From NCBI GenBank assembly GCA_029560875.1, contig JAKQKB010000178.1:1-64000 (forward strand): a stretch of 64,000 nt of DNA, given 5' to 3'. The notes under the pieces were generated by a model, which made no database searches, was not told the DNA's origin, and worked only from the letters and a program-made list of their open reading frames with translations. Below, one piece after another: positions 17,211 to 25,101 of this stretch (position 1 is the stretch's first letter; each line of letters opens with the position of its first letter). The stretch comes from Bacteroidota bacterium. Lineage in GTDB: Bacteria > Bacteroidota > Bacteroidia > Bacteroidales > Tenuifilaceae. The translations under genes and the position numbers were made by a program.

Positions 17211-17484
17211 GCAGAAAATTTTAAACCTTAAAATAGATACAGCAAAATTTGGGCGAAAAGCTTTGTTGTGTATGTTTCTGTTTGATATTCAGATATGTCG
17301 GTTTGTTGGATTACTTTTCAACAACTATTGGTTTTTGTATAACAATTGTATACTTTTATGTAACTGATATGGATTGATTGATATACTTTTTGTATTGCAA
17401 TGCTGATTGCACTTCAGATTTATAAAAGGTATTTTTAGTCGATAGATAAGTAAGTTATGGGCAACCTTAAAAAAAGTATCGATA

Positions 17485-18186
17485 ATGAAAATAATTATTC
17501 TATTTATTGTTCTGATAACGTCTTGTGTTTCGAAACCAAATCAGAAAATAGATGATTCGTATTCATATCCTAGAATATTTGAATCAGCCTTCGAAAACAC
17601 AAAAGTTAACCAAGAAAACATCGAATATTCCTTTTATACGCTTGATATTGGTAAAATAAAAATTGAGAGCGGAAAAATTATTGTTTGTGACCCAATCGTA
17701 ATGAATGAAGGTGTCGCATTTGCAGACAAATTTCCTGTTGGTGAGTTTAATGTTCAACTCGCAATGGCAAAAATGGGAAATGATAAACGGGTAGCATTCA
17801 GTAGAATTGTTTTTTCAAATAACAAAATTGAAAATTGGGAAATTGCTTTGCTACCAAATCAAAAAAAAATATCAATCAATGACCCTGAAATTTACTGTTT
17901 TGGTGTAGATAGCGGAACTGGAGTGTTCATTGACGATTCAACAAATAATTTTTATAATAAAAAATACAACGCTGAATCTGATTGGGAAGAGGTATTTGTG
18001 AAGAAAGCCGAAGAAAATAATTACACTGGTTACATTCACGAATTTGAAAACCATAACTTTGCGGTATTTAGCACAGGATATGGAGACGGTTGCTATACTA
18101 CTTTTATTGGATACGATGAAAGTGGAAATATTTGTAAATTATTAGTTGACTTTGGAATTATTAATTGGTTAGACGAAAAGAATTAA
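17485..18186 (+). CDS. Cassette 1: DUF4241-type lipoprotein
   Basis: 233 residues with a short lipoprotein signal (LIVLITSC, Cys14). The mature part shows the DUF4241 pattern: GKIIVCDPIV, FADKFPVGEFNVQLA, then a central VAFSRIVFS strand and a C-terminal FSTGYGDGCYTTFIGYD block. DUF4241 proteins are of unknown function and are often found in mobile or polymorphic-toxin settings. The gene begins 31 bp inside its cassette and ends seven bases before attC1, the tight fit typical of integron cassettes. AT-rich compared with the flanking chromosomal genes. Confidence 0.8.
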   Translation: MKIIILFIVLITSCVSKPNQKIDDSYSYPRIFESAFENTKVNQENIEYSFYTLDIGKIKIESGKIIVCDPIVMNEGVAFADKFPVGEFNVQLAMAKMGNDKRVAFSRIVFSNNKIENWEIALLPNQKKISINDPEIYCFGVDSGTGVFIDDSTNNFYNKKYNAESDWEEVFVKKAEENNYTGYIHEFENHNFAVFSTGYGDGCYTTFIGYDESGNICKLLVDFGIINWLDEKN

Positions 18187-18192
18187 AAGGCA

Positions 18193-18328
18193 GCCCATAA
18201 CAGGCAGTTACTTCCACTGGGGCTAATGATGTAGATACCAAAATTTTCACTAATTTAGTTTCGGTTTAGCGGGTGATGACGCCGCAGGAGTTCTACTCCC
18301 CAGCGCAAGCAACTGCCGACCGTTAGGC
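18193..18328. other. attC1 recombination site
   Basis: R'' box CCATAAC (18195-18201), L'' GGCAGTT (18203-18209), L' AACTGCC (18311-18317) and R' GTTAGGC (18322-18328). Inside, CTGGGG (18217-18222) pairs with CCCCAG (18298-18303), with unpaired bases between the arms as attC folding needs. About 136 bp. Its left half is nearly identical to that of attC2. Confidence 0.8.
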
Positions 18329-18384
18329 TTTATTGTAGAGATAAACCCGATAATATTAGACTATAACTTTTAAAGAATAGAAAT

Positions 18385-18903
18385 ATGGAAATTAATGAAA
18401 AACTTAAATCATTTGATGATAGTAAACTAATTGATATTGTTAAGAATTACAGACAATACAAATATGATGAAAACATAAGAAATGTTGCAATTAGTATATT
18501 AGAATCTCGAGGTATTGATTTGGATACTCTAAAATTAAGAGGAGATTTTATTAATAAGTCATATGATGATGCAAAGCAAGAGTTTGAATCTTTCGAGAAA
18601 TCATCAAAAATAGCATTTACTCTGTATGGTTTAATGCTAATCTTCAGAATTAGCAGTTCATTAGCGAAAAGCAATGAAGTATTACAAGTTATATTCTTGA
18701 TTTTATTTGGAATTTCAATTATTGGATATTTGATTTTCCTTATAAAATCCTTTGTAAACCAATCGAGATACTATGAAATTATTGGCAAAAAAGAAAGTCA
18801 ATTAAATCCTGGTCTATATTTTACAGTAGGCTTGATGATTTATTTAGTAATGTATTTTATTTTCAGTAAGCAGATGAGAGAAGAAATGAATGAAATAAGA
18901 TAA
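18385..18903 (+). CDS. Cassette 2: hypothetical membrane protein
   Basis: 172 residues. A soluble helical N-terminal part (1-70) is followed by three predicted membrane helices at about 75-92, 98-121 and 143-161, with a short charged tail. No enzyme motif or known family recognised. It lies alone in its cassette, 57 bp after the cassette start and ending ten bases before attC2. The low GC and Ile/Lys/Asn-rich composition differ from the core genes around the array, consistent with acquisition. Confidence 0.7.
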   Translation: MEINEKLKSFDDSKLIDIVKNYRQYKYDENIRNVAISILESRGIDLDTLKLRGDFINKSYDDAKQEFESFEKSSKIAFTLYGLMLIFRISSSLAKSNEVLQVIFLILFGISIIGYLIFLIKSFVNQSRYYEIIGKKESQLNPGLYFTVGLMIYLVMYFIFSKQMREEMNEIR

Positions 18904-18912
18904 AACAACAAA

Positions 18913-19047
18913 GCCTAACAGGCTGTTACTTTCACTGGGGCTGATGATGCAGATGCAGAATTTTTATTACCTTTAACTAACTTTTTAACGGCAGATAACG
19001 CCGCTGGCAGTTAACTCCCCAGCGTAAGCAACAGCCGACCGTTATGG
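18913..19047. other. attC2 recombination site
   Basis: R'' GCCTAAC (18913-18919), L'' GGCTGTT (18921-18927), L' AACAGCC (19030-19036), R' GTTATGG (19041-19047); CTGGGG (18935-18940) pairs with CCCCAG (19017-19022). R'' is the exact reverse complement of the cassette 2 start at 18322-18328. Confidence 0.82.
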
Positions 19048-19113
19048 TGCATTTTATCAGAAGTTTGGAAATAAAGTTAAAGTGAAAAGTAAAAAACTAA
19101 TAATTACTTTGAT

Positions 19114-20280
19114 ATGAACAATTCGATAAGAACTTTTTTAATGTTAGTAATATTTATAACTAATGGAATTGGTAGTTTCAGTCAAAATAGAACGTTATAT
19201 GTAATTGATTCTATTCCATACTATAATACTATGCCATTTATTAAAGTTCTAAGACCAAAATACTATAATTTGCATGATGATGAGATTGCCAAAAAAGAGA
19301 TATTATTTGATAAAACAGAAATTAATAATAAAGGATATAAAGGAGTAGATACAGTTTACACAATTGTCACGAAAGAATTTATTAATAGAAAGCCTGAATT
19401 TAAAAAAATACCAGATGTAAAACTTTTTACAGTTAATGGAGGTTTTGTGTATTATAATAATACCAAGAAACCATACTCAGGTCCATTTATTGAAACGGAG
19501 ATAAATGGGAAAATAACCACAAAAGGATTCTATAAAAATGGAAAGATTGTTGGGAAACTATATAAATATGACCCCAATGGACGCATTAAAAATAAAATCA
19601 ATATTAGTACTGGTCAAAACATTGCGTATTGGCCGAATGGAGTTGTACGAAGTAAAACAAATGGTACTCATACTTACATGGCAATGTATTCTTCAGAAGG
19701 TGACCTTTTATACAAACGATTTTCAGATATAAATAACAATTATGAATCAAAAGTAAAAGTTTCCAAAAAATATTTAAAATTAAAAAAACCAATAGTAGTA
19801 AAAGATTACTTCAAAAATGATGAAAATTACAATGACTACATCAATCAATTAGAATATAATGATTCAATAATTCAACCTATGTCTTATGAATCTTATTTCT
19901 TTTTAAGTCTTACGTTGTTTAATTATGGTGAAGTTGAAGGGTGTATCCAGTTATTAGATACTGCAATAAATAATGAGCCACTTGATATTGAATTAAGAAT
20001 ATGTAGACTATATTCAATTATATACAAATACGAATTCAATAAGTTTATATCAATCAAAGAATACAGTGAAGATCATCAACCGTTACTTCCAAGTAATGAT
20101 AATCTGAATGAAATTGATTTAAATAAAATTTGTGAAGACTTAAATGAATTAAAAAAATATGGATACAATCATTATTGTGATTATATGAATGAAAACGAAT
20201 GGGGTGAACCATATGGTTTTTTTAATATAGATTTGAAAAAAGTAGATGAAATTTACTGTATGAAACAAAACGCACCATAA
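19114..20280 (+). CDS. Cassette 3: exported MORN-like repeat protein
   Basis: 388 residues with a signal peptide (about 1-24, ending GSFSQ). Residues about 110-215 hold MORN-like toxin_YwqK-style repeats (YSGPFIETEINGKITTKGFY, YKNGKIVGKLYKYDPNGRI, YWPNGVVRSK). A helical region around 285-320 (GEVEGCIQLLDTAINNEP) looks TPR-like. The function is unknown; such repeats often serve as protein- or lipid-contact surfaces. The stop codon lies inside the attC3 R'' box, so the last residues are encoded by the recombination site itself. Confidence 0.72.
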   Translation: MNNSIRTFLMLVIFITNGIGSFSQNRTLYVIDSIPYYNTMPFIKVLRPKYYNLHDDEIAKKEILFDKTEINNKGYKGVDTVYTIVTKEFINRKPEFKKIPDVKLFTVNGGFVYYNNTKKPYSGPFIETEINGKITTKGFYKNGKIVGKLYKYDPNGRIKNKINISTGQNIAYWPNGVVRSKTNGTHTYMAMYSSEGDLLYKRFSDINNNYESKVKVSKKYLKLKKPIVVKDYFKNDENYNDYINQLEYNDSIIQPMSYESYFFLSLTLFNYGEVEGCIQLLDTAINNEPLDIELRICRLYSIIYKYEFNKFISIKEYSEDHQPLLPSNDNLNEIDLNKICEDLNELKKYGYNHYCDYMNENEWGEPYGFFNIDLKKVDEIYCMKQNAP

Positions 20281-20406
20281 CAAGCGTTGCATTGCATGCT
20301 GGTAATCTGGCAGATACGAAAGTTCATGTTTCAGCCGAATTGTCTTAACGTGGGACAAAGACGTAATTCCAATCACCAGCACACAACGCACCGCCAGCCG
20401 TTGGCT
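20272..20406. other. attC3 recombination site
   Basis: R'' CCATAAC (20275-20281), L'' GCGTTG (20284-20289), L' CAACGC (20384-20389), R' GTTGGCT (20400-20406); GCTGG (20298-20302) pairs with CCAGC (20376-20380). The extended arm 20272-20281 is the exact reverse complement of the cassette 3 start at 19041-19050. Confidence 0.78.
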
Positions 20407-20420
20407 GCAATAATAACAAA

Positions 20421-21563
20421 ATGACACGAACGATAATTATACTCATTATTGCCTGTTTTTCATTCTTGCATTCATTTGGACAAGTAAAGAATGAACCAAT
20501 TATAATTGGACAAAAGCTGTTTATTAAGTCAGAAATATTAAATGAAAACAGGGAATGCTGGATATATTTACCTACAGACTATGACAATTCGAAATACGAT
20601 TATCCTGTATTATACTTGCTTGATGGACAAGAGCATTTTCATCAAGTAACAGGATTGGTAAATCACATGTCGCGACTTGTACAACGAATGCCGAGAATGA
20701 TTGTAGTTGGCATTATATCAACTGAAAATGATAGAGTTAGAGATTATACACCAAACAAGATAAATTTATTGCCTAATGGTGGCGGTGCACATAAATTTAT
20801 TCAATTCCTTCAGAAAGAATTGATTCCTAATATAAATAATCAATTTCGCACAAATGATTATAAGGTGTTATTCGGGCATTCATTAGCTGGAGTTTGTGTT
20901 AACCACATTTTTACAAACCAAACAAACCTTTTTAATGCGTATTTTGCTGCTGACCCTGCAAATTTTGTAGATTCCACTATTTCTAAAAATTTAGAACATT
21001 TTATAGCCACTCAGGACACAATCCAATCAGGTTATTTTTTGTCAGTTAGTGGAGATGTTGATTCTTCTACAATTGTTCCAAATTTTAGATTATATGAATT
21101 CATCAAAATGAATCATTCCGATAAATTGTACTGGGATTTTAAATTTTACCCAAACGAAGACCATGTTTCAATGACTTTGAAAGCGATTTATGACTGTTTA
21201 GAATCATTGTTTCCCAATTATAAAATTCCGACTTCGTATCTTCAATCATTTGATAAGGGGAAAATTATTAGTCATATAGAAAAAATTAAAAACAGATACA
21301 AGATACATATAGCTTTGCCAGAACAGCTGATTAATGAATATGCAATGATTTTTTGTTCGAAACAGAAATATGATGACGCTTTAGAATTATTAAAATTAAA
21401 CCTCGCTAACTATAAAAATCCTTTCGAGACGTATTATTTCATTGGTGATATTTACTTAATGAAAGGTGAGAAAGATAATGCTTTACGAAATTTTAAGAAA
21501 TCATTGGAAATTAAAGAGATTTGGGATGTAAAAGAAAAGATTAAACAGATTAAAAAAGAATAA
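20421..21563 (+). CDS. Cassette 4: exported alpha/beta-hydrolase esterase with TPR tail
   Basis: 380 residues with a signal peptide (about 1-20, HSFGQ). The catalytic domain (about 30-260) has the esterase pattern of IroE/Fes-type COG2819 enzymes: RECWIYLPTDYD, YPVLYLLDGQEHF, nucleophile Ser in GHSLAG, and a late His in PNEDHVS. A short C-terminal helical part (about 320-380) includes a TPR-like unit. Substrate unknown. The gene starts 20 bp after the cassette boundary at 20400/20401, with the same close packing as the other cassettes. Confidence 0.82.
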   Translation: MTRTIIILIIACFSFLHSFGQVKNEPIIIGQKLFIKSEILNENRECWIYLPTDYDNSKYDYPVLYLLDGQEHFHQVTGLVNHMSRLVQRMPRMIVVGIISTENDRVRDYTPNKINLLPNGGGAHKFIQFLQKELIPNINNQFRTNDYKVLFGHSLAGVCVNHIFTNQTNLFNAYFAADPANFVDSTISKNLEHFIATQDTIQSGYFLSVSGDVDSSTIVPNFRLYEFIKMNHSDKLYWDFKFYPNEDHVSMTLKAIYDCLESLFPNYKIPTSYLQSFDKGKIISHIEKIKNRYKIHIALPEQLINEYAMIFCSKQKYDDALELLKLNLANYKNPFETYYFIGDIYLMKGEKDNALRNFKKSLEIKEIWDVKEKIKQIKKE

Positions 21564-21585
21564 TGCTGCAACAAACAAGCAATAT

Positions 21586-21679
21586 AACCAACAGAGAGTG
21601 TAGTGGTAGTTTGAAAGCGTCTGCCCTGCACCATATTTTGTGACGGTAGACACGGATTTCGCCTGCAATCAAGTTAAAA
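21586..21679. other. Degenerate attC-like site (attC4)
   Basis: AACCAAC (21586-21592) differs by one base from the complement of cassette 4's opening GTTGGCT, and GTTAAAA (21673-21679) resembles an R' box. Between them GAAAGCGTCTGCC and GGTAGACACGGATTTC form an imperfect stem. Much poorer than attC1-3, so it may be a decayed end of the array. Confidence 0.35.
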
Positions 21680-21695
21680 TTATCAATTGATTAAA

Positions 21696-22310
21696 ATGAA
21701 ACAGCCAATACTTGCGATTTTATTAATTGCCTTTTTATCGCTTACTTGTTATTCTCAAAGTGCAAATATTCTGAAATTTGTACCTCAAGGATATTCAATA
21801 CTTGAACTTAAAAAAGGCGATTTGAACCTCGACTCCATTGAGGATGCCGTTTTAGTTCTAGATAAAAACGGAGAGGATAGCACTTCAACCATCAAAAATC
21901 CTGTGAAAAGGAATCTTTTAATTCTTATTGGACAGCCCAATGGCATCTATATGCTTGACACTCAGAATGAGAATGCGGTTTACTACTATGGCTTCGATGC
22001 CAATTTCAAGGATGCATTTGTGGGTGTGAGAATAGAAAAAGGGCGTTTTACTATTGAACATTATGGCGGATTTTCGAAAAGGTGGGGTAGGACAACTACT
22101 TTTGAATTTAACCCTTCTGCAAATGATTGGCTTTTACTGGAGGACGAATACTCCGTAATGGATGCAACTGACCAAGATGAGCCAAACAAGGTAATAAGTG
22201 AGACAAAGTTGACCAACAAAAACTTTGGGGCAATACCGTTTGGTAAGTTTAATATTTATGAAGGATTTGAAATAGTTCCAACGAAGTTATATCAAAAGGG
22301 AAAAAGATAG
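21696..22310 (+). CDS. Exported hypothetical protein
   Basis: 204 residues from the ATG at 21696, with a signal peptide ending near CYSQS. The early DLNLDSIEDAVLVLDKNG resembles an FG-GAP/EF-hand-like calcium-binding loop (D-x-N-x-D) of the kind found in exported Bacteroidota proteins. The later half is strand-rich, ending with FGKFNIYEGFEIV. No family recognised with confidence. It follows the last attC-like site and might be a fifth cassette whose terminal site is lost, or the first chromosomal gene beyond the array. Confidence 0.65.
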   Translation: MKQPILAILLIAFLSLTCYSQSANILKFVPQGYSILELKKGDLNLDSIEDAVLVLDKNGEDSTSTIKNPVKRNLLILIGQPNGIYMLDTQNENAVYYYGFDANFKDAFVGVRIEKGRFTIEHYGGFSKRWGRTTTFEFNPSANDWLLLEDEYSVMDATDQDEPNKVISETKLTNKNFGAIPFGKFNIYEGFEIVPTKLYQKGKR

Positions 22311-22350
22311 AACCACGAAGGGCTCAAAGTGTTTCACAAAGAACAAAAAG
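22311..22350 (+). repeat. Dispersed low-complexity repeat, copy A
   Basis: AACCACGAAGGGCTCAAAGT and the bases after it match, with about six mismatches over 35 bases, the reverse complement of 24655-24698. Such word-like repeats are scattered through Bacteroidota intergenic DNA. Confidence 0.5.
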
Positions 22351-22351
22351 C

Positions 22352-22388
22352 CCTTGTGACTGTGGATTTGTAATACACGGTTACAAGG
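22352..22388. repeat. REP-like hairpin 1
   Basis: CCTTGTGACTGTG pairs with CACGGTTACAAGG over 13 bp including two G-T pairs, around loop GATTTGTAATA. A second hairpin with the same TTTGTAAT core in its loop lies at 23401-23428, beyond the FISUMP gene. Confidence 0.5.
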
Positions 22389-22652
22389 ACTTTATATTAT
22401 TACCTGATAGGAGAATAAATAGTATTGCAAAATATTTTTTTTATAGAAAATCTTGCCCCCTGAAAGTGAGAAAAAATACTCAAGAAATACTGTACAGTAA
22501 TATTTGCAGAGATTTATGAGGGGTTTACAAAAATCTTATTACCTTAGTAATTATTTTCCTACATCAGATAAATGTATGAAAAGTAATTTTCCAATCAAAA
22601 TCATTTGAATTGATTTAACTTTATTAACTAAAATGACTACAATATAAATCAA

Positions 22653-23348
22653 ATGAAAACAAAAATTAATCCTTTTAATCTTACTATTTTAGTGTTACTG
22701 ATGATTAGTCTTTTTAACAGTTGTAAAAAAGATAGCGATGAAATTCTGCAAGGGACTGTTTCAGATATTGACGGCAACTTATATAAGACTATTAAAATTG
22801 GAAAGCAATGGTGGATGGCTGAGAATTTAAGGGTTACTAGATTTCAAAATGGAGAAACCATTCCTCTTGTAATTAATGAGAATGATTGGTATAATCTATC
22901 AATAAGTTCATGCTGTGATTATGAGAATAATCCATCAAATTCTCAAATTTATGGAAAATTATATAATTGGTATGCTGCAACTGATGAGCGAAAAATGTGT
23001 CCAACAGGATGGCATGTGCCAAACGTTGTTGAATGGTATGAATTAATAGATTATTTAGGTGGTGAATTCGTTGCTGGTGGTAAGTTGAAGGAAGTTGGCA
23101 CATTACATTGGAAAAGCCCTAACAATAGTGCAACCAATGAATCAGGCTTTACAGCTCTTCCAGGAGGTTATCGAAACGACGCTGGGGTATTCAATGGTAT
23201 TGGCAATCGCGGATCCTTTTGGAGTTCTACTGAAAACGGTTATTATGCTTGGGGTAGAAGTTTGGGTTATTCCAATGGCTATTGTTTAGGAATGAATGAT
23301 GTTTTTTCCAAAGAGAATGGATTTAGTGTTAGATGCATCAAGGATTAG
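22653..23348 (+). CDS. FISUMP-domain lipoprotein
   Basis: 231 residues with a lipoprotein signal (ISLFNSC, Cys24). The mature part is a complete Fibrobacter succinogenes major paralogous domain (TIGR02145): GKQWWMAENLRVTRF, YGKLYNWYAA, CPTGWHVPNVVEW, GFTALPGGYR, FWSSTE and the closing FSVRCIKD. These domains resemble the C-type-lectin-like/formylglycine-enzyme fold and occur on surface lipoproteins; the ligand is unknown. The gene is alone and flanked by two hairpins with matching loops. Confidence 0.9.
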   Translation: MKTKINPFNLTILVLLMISLFNSCKKDSDEILQGTVSDIDGNLYKTIKIGKQWWMAENLRVTRFQNGETIPLVINENDWYNLSISSCCDYENNPSNSQIYGKLYNWYAATDERKMCPTGWHVPNVVEWYELIDYLGGEFVAGGKLKEVGTLHWKSPNNSATNESGFTALPGGYRNDAGVFNGIGNRGSFWSSTENGYYAWGRSLGYSNGYCLGMNDVFSKENGFSVRCIKD

Positions 23349-23400
23349 GTTTTAAAAGGAATCTTTTTGAAACTTTTTGACGTTTCAACATACGCTCTGG

Positions 23401-23428
23401 TTACCTTGGGTTTGTAATCCAAGGTTTA
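23401..23428. repeat. REP-like hairpin 2
   Basis: ACCTTGG pairs with CCAAGGT around loop GTTTGTAAT. The loop core TTTGTAAT is shared with hairpin 1 at 22352-22388. Confidence 0.45.
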
Positions 23429-23467
23429 ATTATGATATAATCTGTAAAACTCTATAGGTAATGTAAT

Positions 23468-24517
23468 CTATTTTGGTTGCGACACCAACGCTAAGTTGGC
23501 AACCCTGTAAAGTAAGCGAGCACCCACGTTAGCATCCCACTCATCATTGCCTGGGGCTACTTCGTTTACGTCGAAACCAATTATATTTCGTTTCGAACCA
23601 ACAAGTTTCTCCACTAAGTAAATGATTTGATCCATTTCAAAGCCTCCAGGAACTGGAGTGCCAGTGTTTGGGCAAAGCTTAGGGTCGAATCCGTCAATAT
23701 CAATGCTTAAGTACACCTTTTGTGGAAGTTCCTTGATTATACTATCGCATATTTCCGACCAACTCTTACCCTCGTATTGGTTGTGCTTAATATCCCTATC
23801 AAAGAAGGTTCTGATTCTCTTGTCGGAGTTAATAAGATCAAATTCATCTTGGCAATAATCGCGAATCCCAATTTGAACTAACTTGCTAATTTGAGGTAGT
23901 TTTATGGCATTATACATTATTGATGCATGTGAGAATTCAAAACCCTCGTAGGCCTTTCTTAAATCGGCATGAGCATCTACGTGTAATATTCCAAAAGAAC
24001 TGTGTTTGTCCGATAAAGCTTGAATTAATCCCAGTGGTGTACTATGGTCGCCACCAACTAATGCAACAAGTTTATTTTTATCTAAATATTTTAATGCCTC
24101 GGCTTTTACCCATTTGTTGAGCTCGGTACTGGCTAAATTAATTTCATCCTGAATTTTTTTCATCAATTCATTTTGCTCAGGGGAGTCGCAATTAGTTAGC
24201 ATCTCAATATATTTCTCAGCCTTTTTCCGTAGCGATGTGCTTTGCAATTTTATTTTTTTGTTCACCTTGTCCATTGCAATGCCCATTTTCCATGCATCCT
24301 TCACGTAAGGGTCAAATAAATCAACTTGGTACGATGCATTAAGGATTGCCTCAGGAGCATTTGCTGTTCCAGCACTATACGAAACAGTAACCTCCCAGGG
24401 AACAGGAATTATTATAAGGTTCGCGTTGTTGCAATTAAATGGTAATCCGTAAATGTTTTCCGAAATATTCCCGATACCATTAGGATCGAAATTATCAACT
24501 TGATCTGTTTTAGCCAT
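23468..24517 (-). CDS. Arginase/agmatinase-family ureohydrolase
   Basis: 349 residues from the ATG at 24517 (other starts lie one to three codons upstream). The manganese-site motifs are present in order: GGDHST, DAHADLR and SIDIDGFDP, plus HASIMYN. An extra helical segment (about 80-125) precedes them. The family includes arginase, agmatinase and formimidoylglutamase; the Bacteroidota homologues are usually named agmatinase, which would yield putrescine and urea. Substrate not provable here. Single gene. Confidence 0.85.
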   Translation of the reverse strand: MAKTDQVDNFDPNGIGNISENIYGLPFNCNNANLIIIPVPWEVTVSYSAGTANAPEAILNASYQVDLFDPYVKDAWKMGIAMDKVNKKIKLQSTSLRKKAEKYIEMLTNCDSPEQNELMKKIQDEINLASTELNKWVKAEALKYLDKNKLVALVGGDHSTPLGLIQALSDKHSSFGILHVDAHADLRKAYEGFEFSHASIMYNAIKLPQISKLVQIGIRDYCQDEFDLINSDKRIRTFFDRDIKHNQYEGKSWSEICDSIIKELPQKVYLSIDIDGFDPKLCPNTGTPVPGGFEMDQIIYLVEKLVGSKRNIIGFDVNEVAPGNDEWDANVGARLLYRVANLALVSQPK

Positions 24518-24654
24518 TATCATCAAAAATTATTGGACAAAAGTATGAAAAAAGAGAGTTTGCCGCAAAAACTAGTGAAAACCATAAGTGGAAAATGTAA
24601 GATTGTTGGCGTTGCTTTAATTATGACTTCGAGGGCATTTGATTAGCAAACGAA

Positions 24655-24698
24655 ACTTTGTGTAATTTGTGAAGTACTTTGAGTCCTTTGTGGTTTTA
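24655..24698 (-). repeat. Dispersed low-complexity repeat, copy B
   Basis: The reverse complement matches 22311-22350 (AACCACAAAGGACTCAAAGT and following bases). Lies just before the 3' end of tRNA-Leu(CAG). Confidence 0.5.
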
Positions 24699-24713
24699 TA
24701 TCTTTTGCTTACA

Positions 24714-24800
24714 TGGTGCCCAGGACAAGACTCGAACTTGCACATCATTGCTGACACTAGTCCCTGAAACTAGCGCGTCTACCAATTCCGCCACCTAGGC
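24714..24800 (-). tRNA. tRNA-Leu (anticodon CAG)
   Basis: Complete class II tRNA on the minus strand with encoded CCA. Acceptor GCCTAGG pairs with CCTGGGC with one G-U; anticodon stem CTAGT/ACTAG holds loop TTCAGGG, giving anticodon CAG (reads CUG). It has the same T-arm as tRNA-Leu(GAG), and a matching leader. Confidence 0.95.
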
Positions 24801-24820
24801 ATATATAATCTGCATCTTAA

Positions 24821-24910
24821 ATTAGAATTGTTTTCAATTCTAATATTTCGCTGTCTGTAAATCAAGGGTGGTGAGAGCTCGTTCCTCGGTTTTGCCACCT
24901 GTACATTGCG
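24821..24910 (-). repeat. Conserved leader of tRNA-Leu(CAG), copy 2
   Basis: Same layout as 17094-17197: GCAATGTACAGG start, partial tRNA 5' end (AGGTGGCAAAA, here resembling its own tRNA's AGGTGGCGGAA), central GAGGAACGAGCTC core, then hairpin ATTAGAATTG/CAATTCTAAT. It lacks the short GTAAACCAATGCCC stretch present in copy 1. Confidence 0.7.
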
Positions 24911-24914
24911 ATAA

Positions 24915-24922
24915 CAAATGTA
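24915..24922 (-). promoter_or_regulatory. Promoter -7 box of tRNA-Leu(CAG)
   Basis: TACATTTG on the minus strand fits TAnnTTTG and predicts a start at about 24908, the beginning of the conserved leader, as for the other tRNA-Leu. Confidence 0.5.
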
Positions 24923-25101
24923 AAAAATCTTTTCAATTTGGTTAAAAGAATCTGCTTTTTTAAGATAGGAGATTCCTCACTTCGTTCGGAACGACATATT
25001 TGTCAGTCTTAAATAAAAATGAGCATTAGAAAACTAATGCTCATTCTGTAATTACTGTCTTGTCTTATCTTTGAACTTCAATCTCCCAACTTCTCATTTT
25101 C

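Larger units (their letters stand above)
17454..21679 (+). mobile_element. Integron-type gene cassette array without integrase (CALIN-like)
   Basis: Four plus-strand genes, each alone and followed by an attC-like site. Cassette boundaries are visible: GTTATGGGC (17454-17462) opens cassette 1 and its reverse complement GCCCATAAC (18193-18201) lies in its terminal attC; GTTAGGC (18322) and GCCTAAC (18913) do the same for cassette 2; GTTATGGTGC (19041) and GCACCATAAC (20272) for cassette 3. Cassette 4 opens at 20400 with GTTGGCTGCA but its terminal site is degenerate. No tyrosine integrase gene is in the window. The encoded proteins are mostly exported. Confidence 0.8.
22311..22652. other. Intergenic region with repeats
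   Basis: 342 bp without a gene. It holds a dispersed low-complexity repeat (22311-22350) and a 13-bp-stem hairpin (22352-22388). The rest is AT-rich, ending just before the FISUMP gene. Confidence 0.5.

Noticed and set aside
17211-17453. attI site or integrase remnant before cassette 1
   Set aside because: The 240 bp are AT-rich with no integrase-like frame and no clear attI or attC boxes; only the cassette boundary GTTATGGGC is supported.
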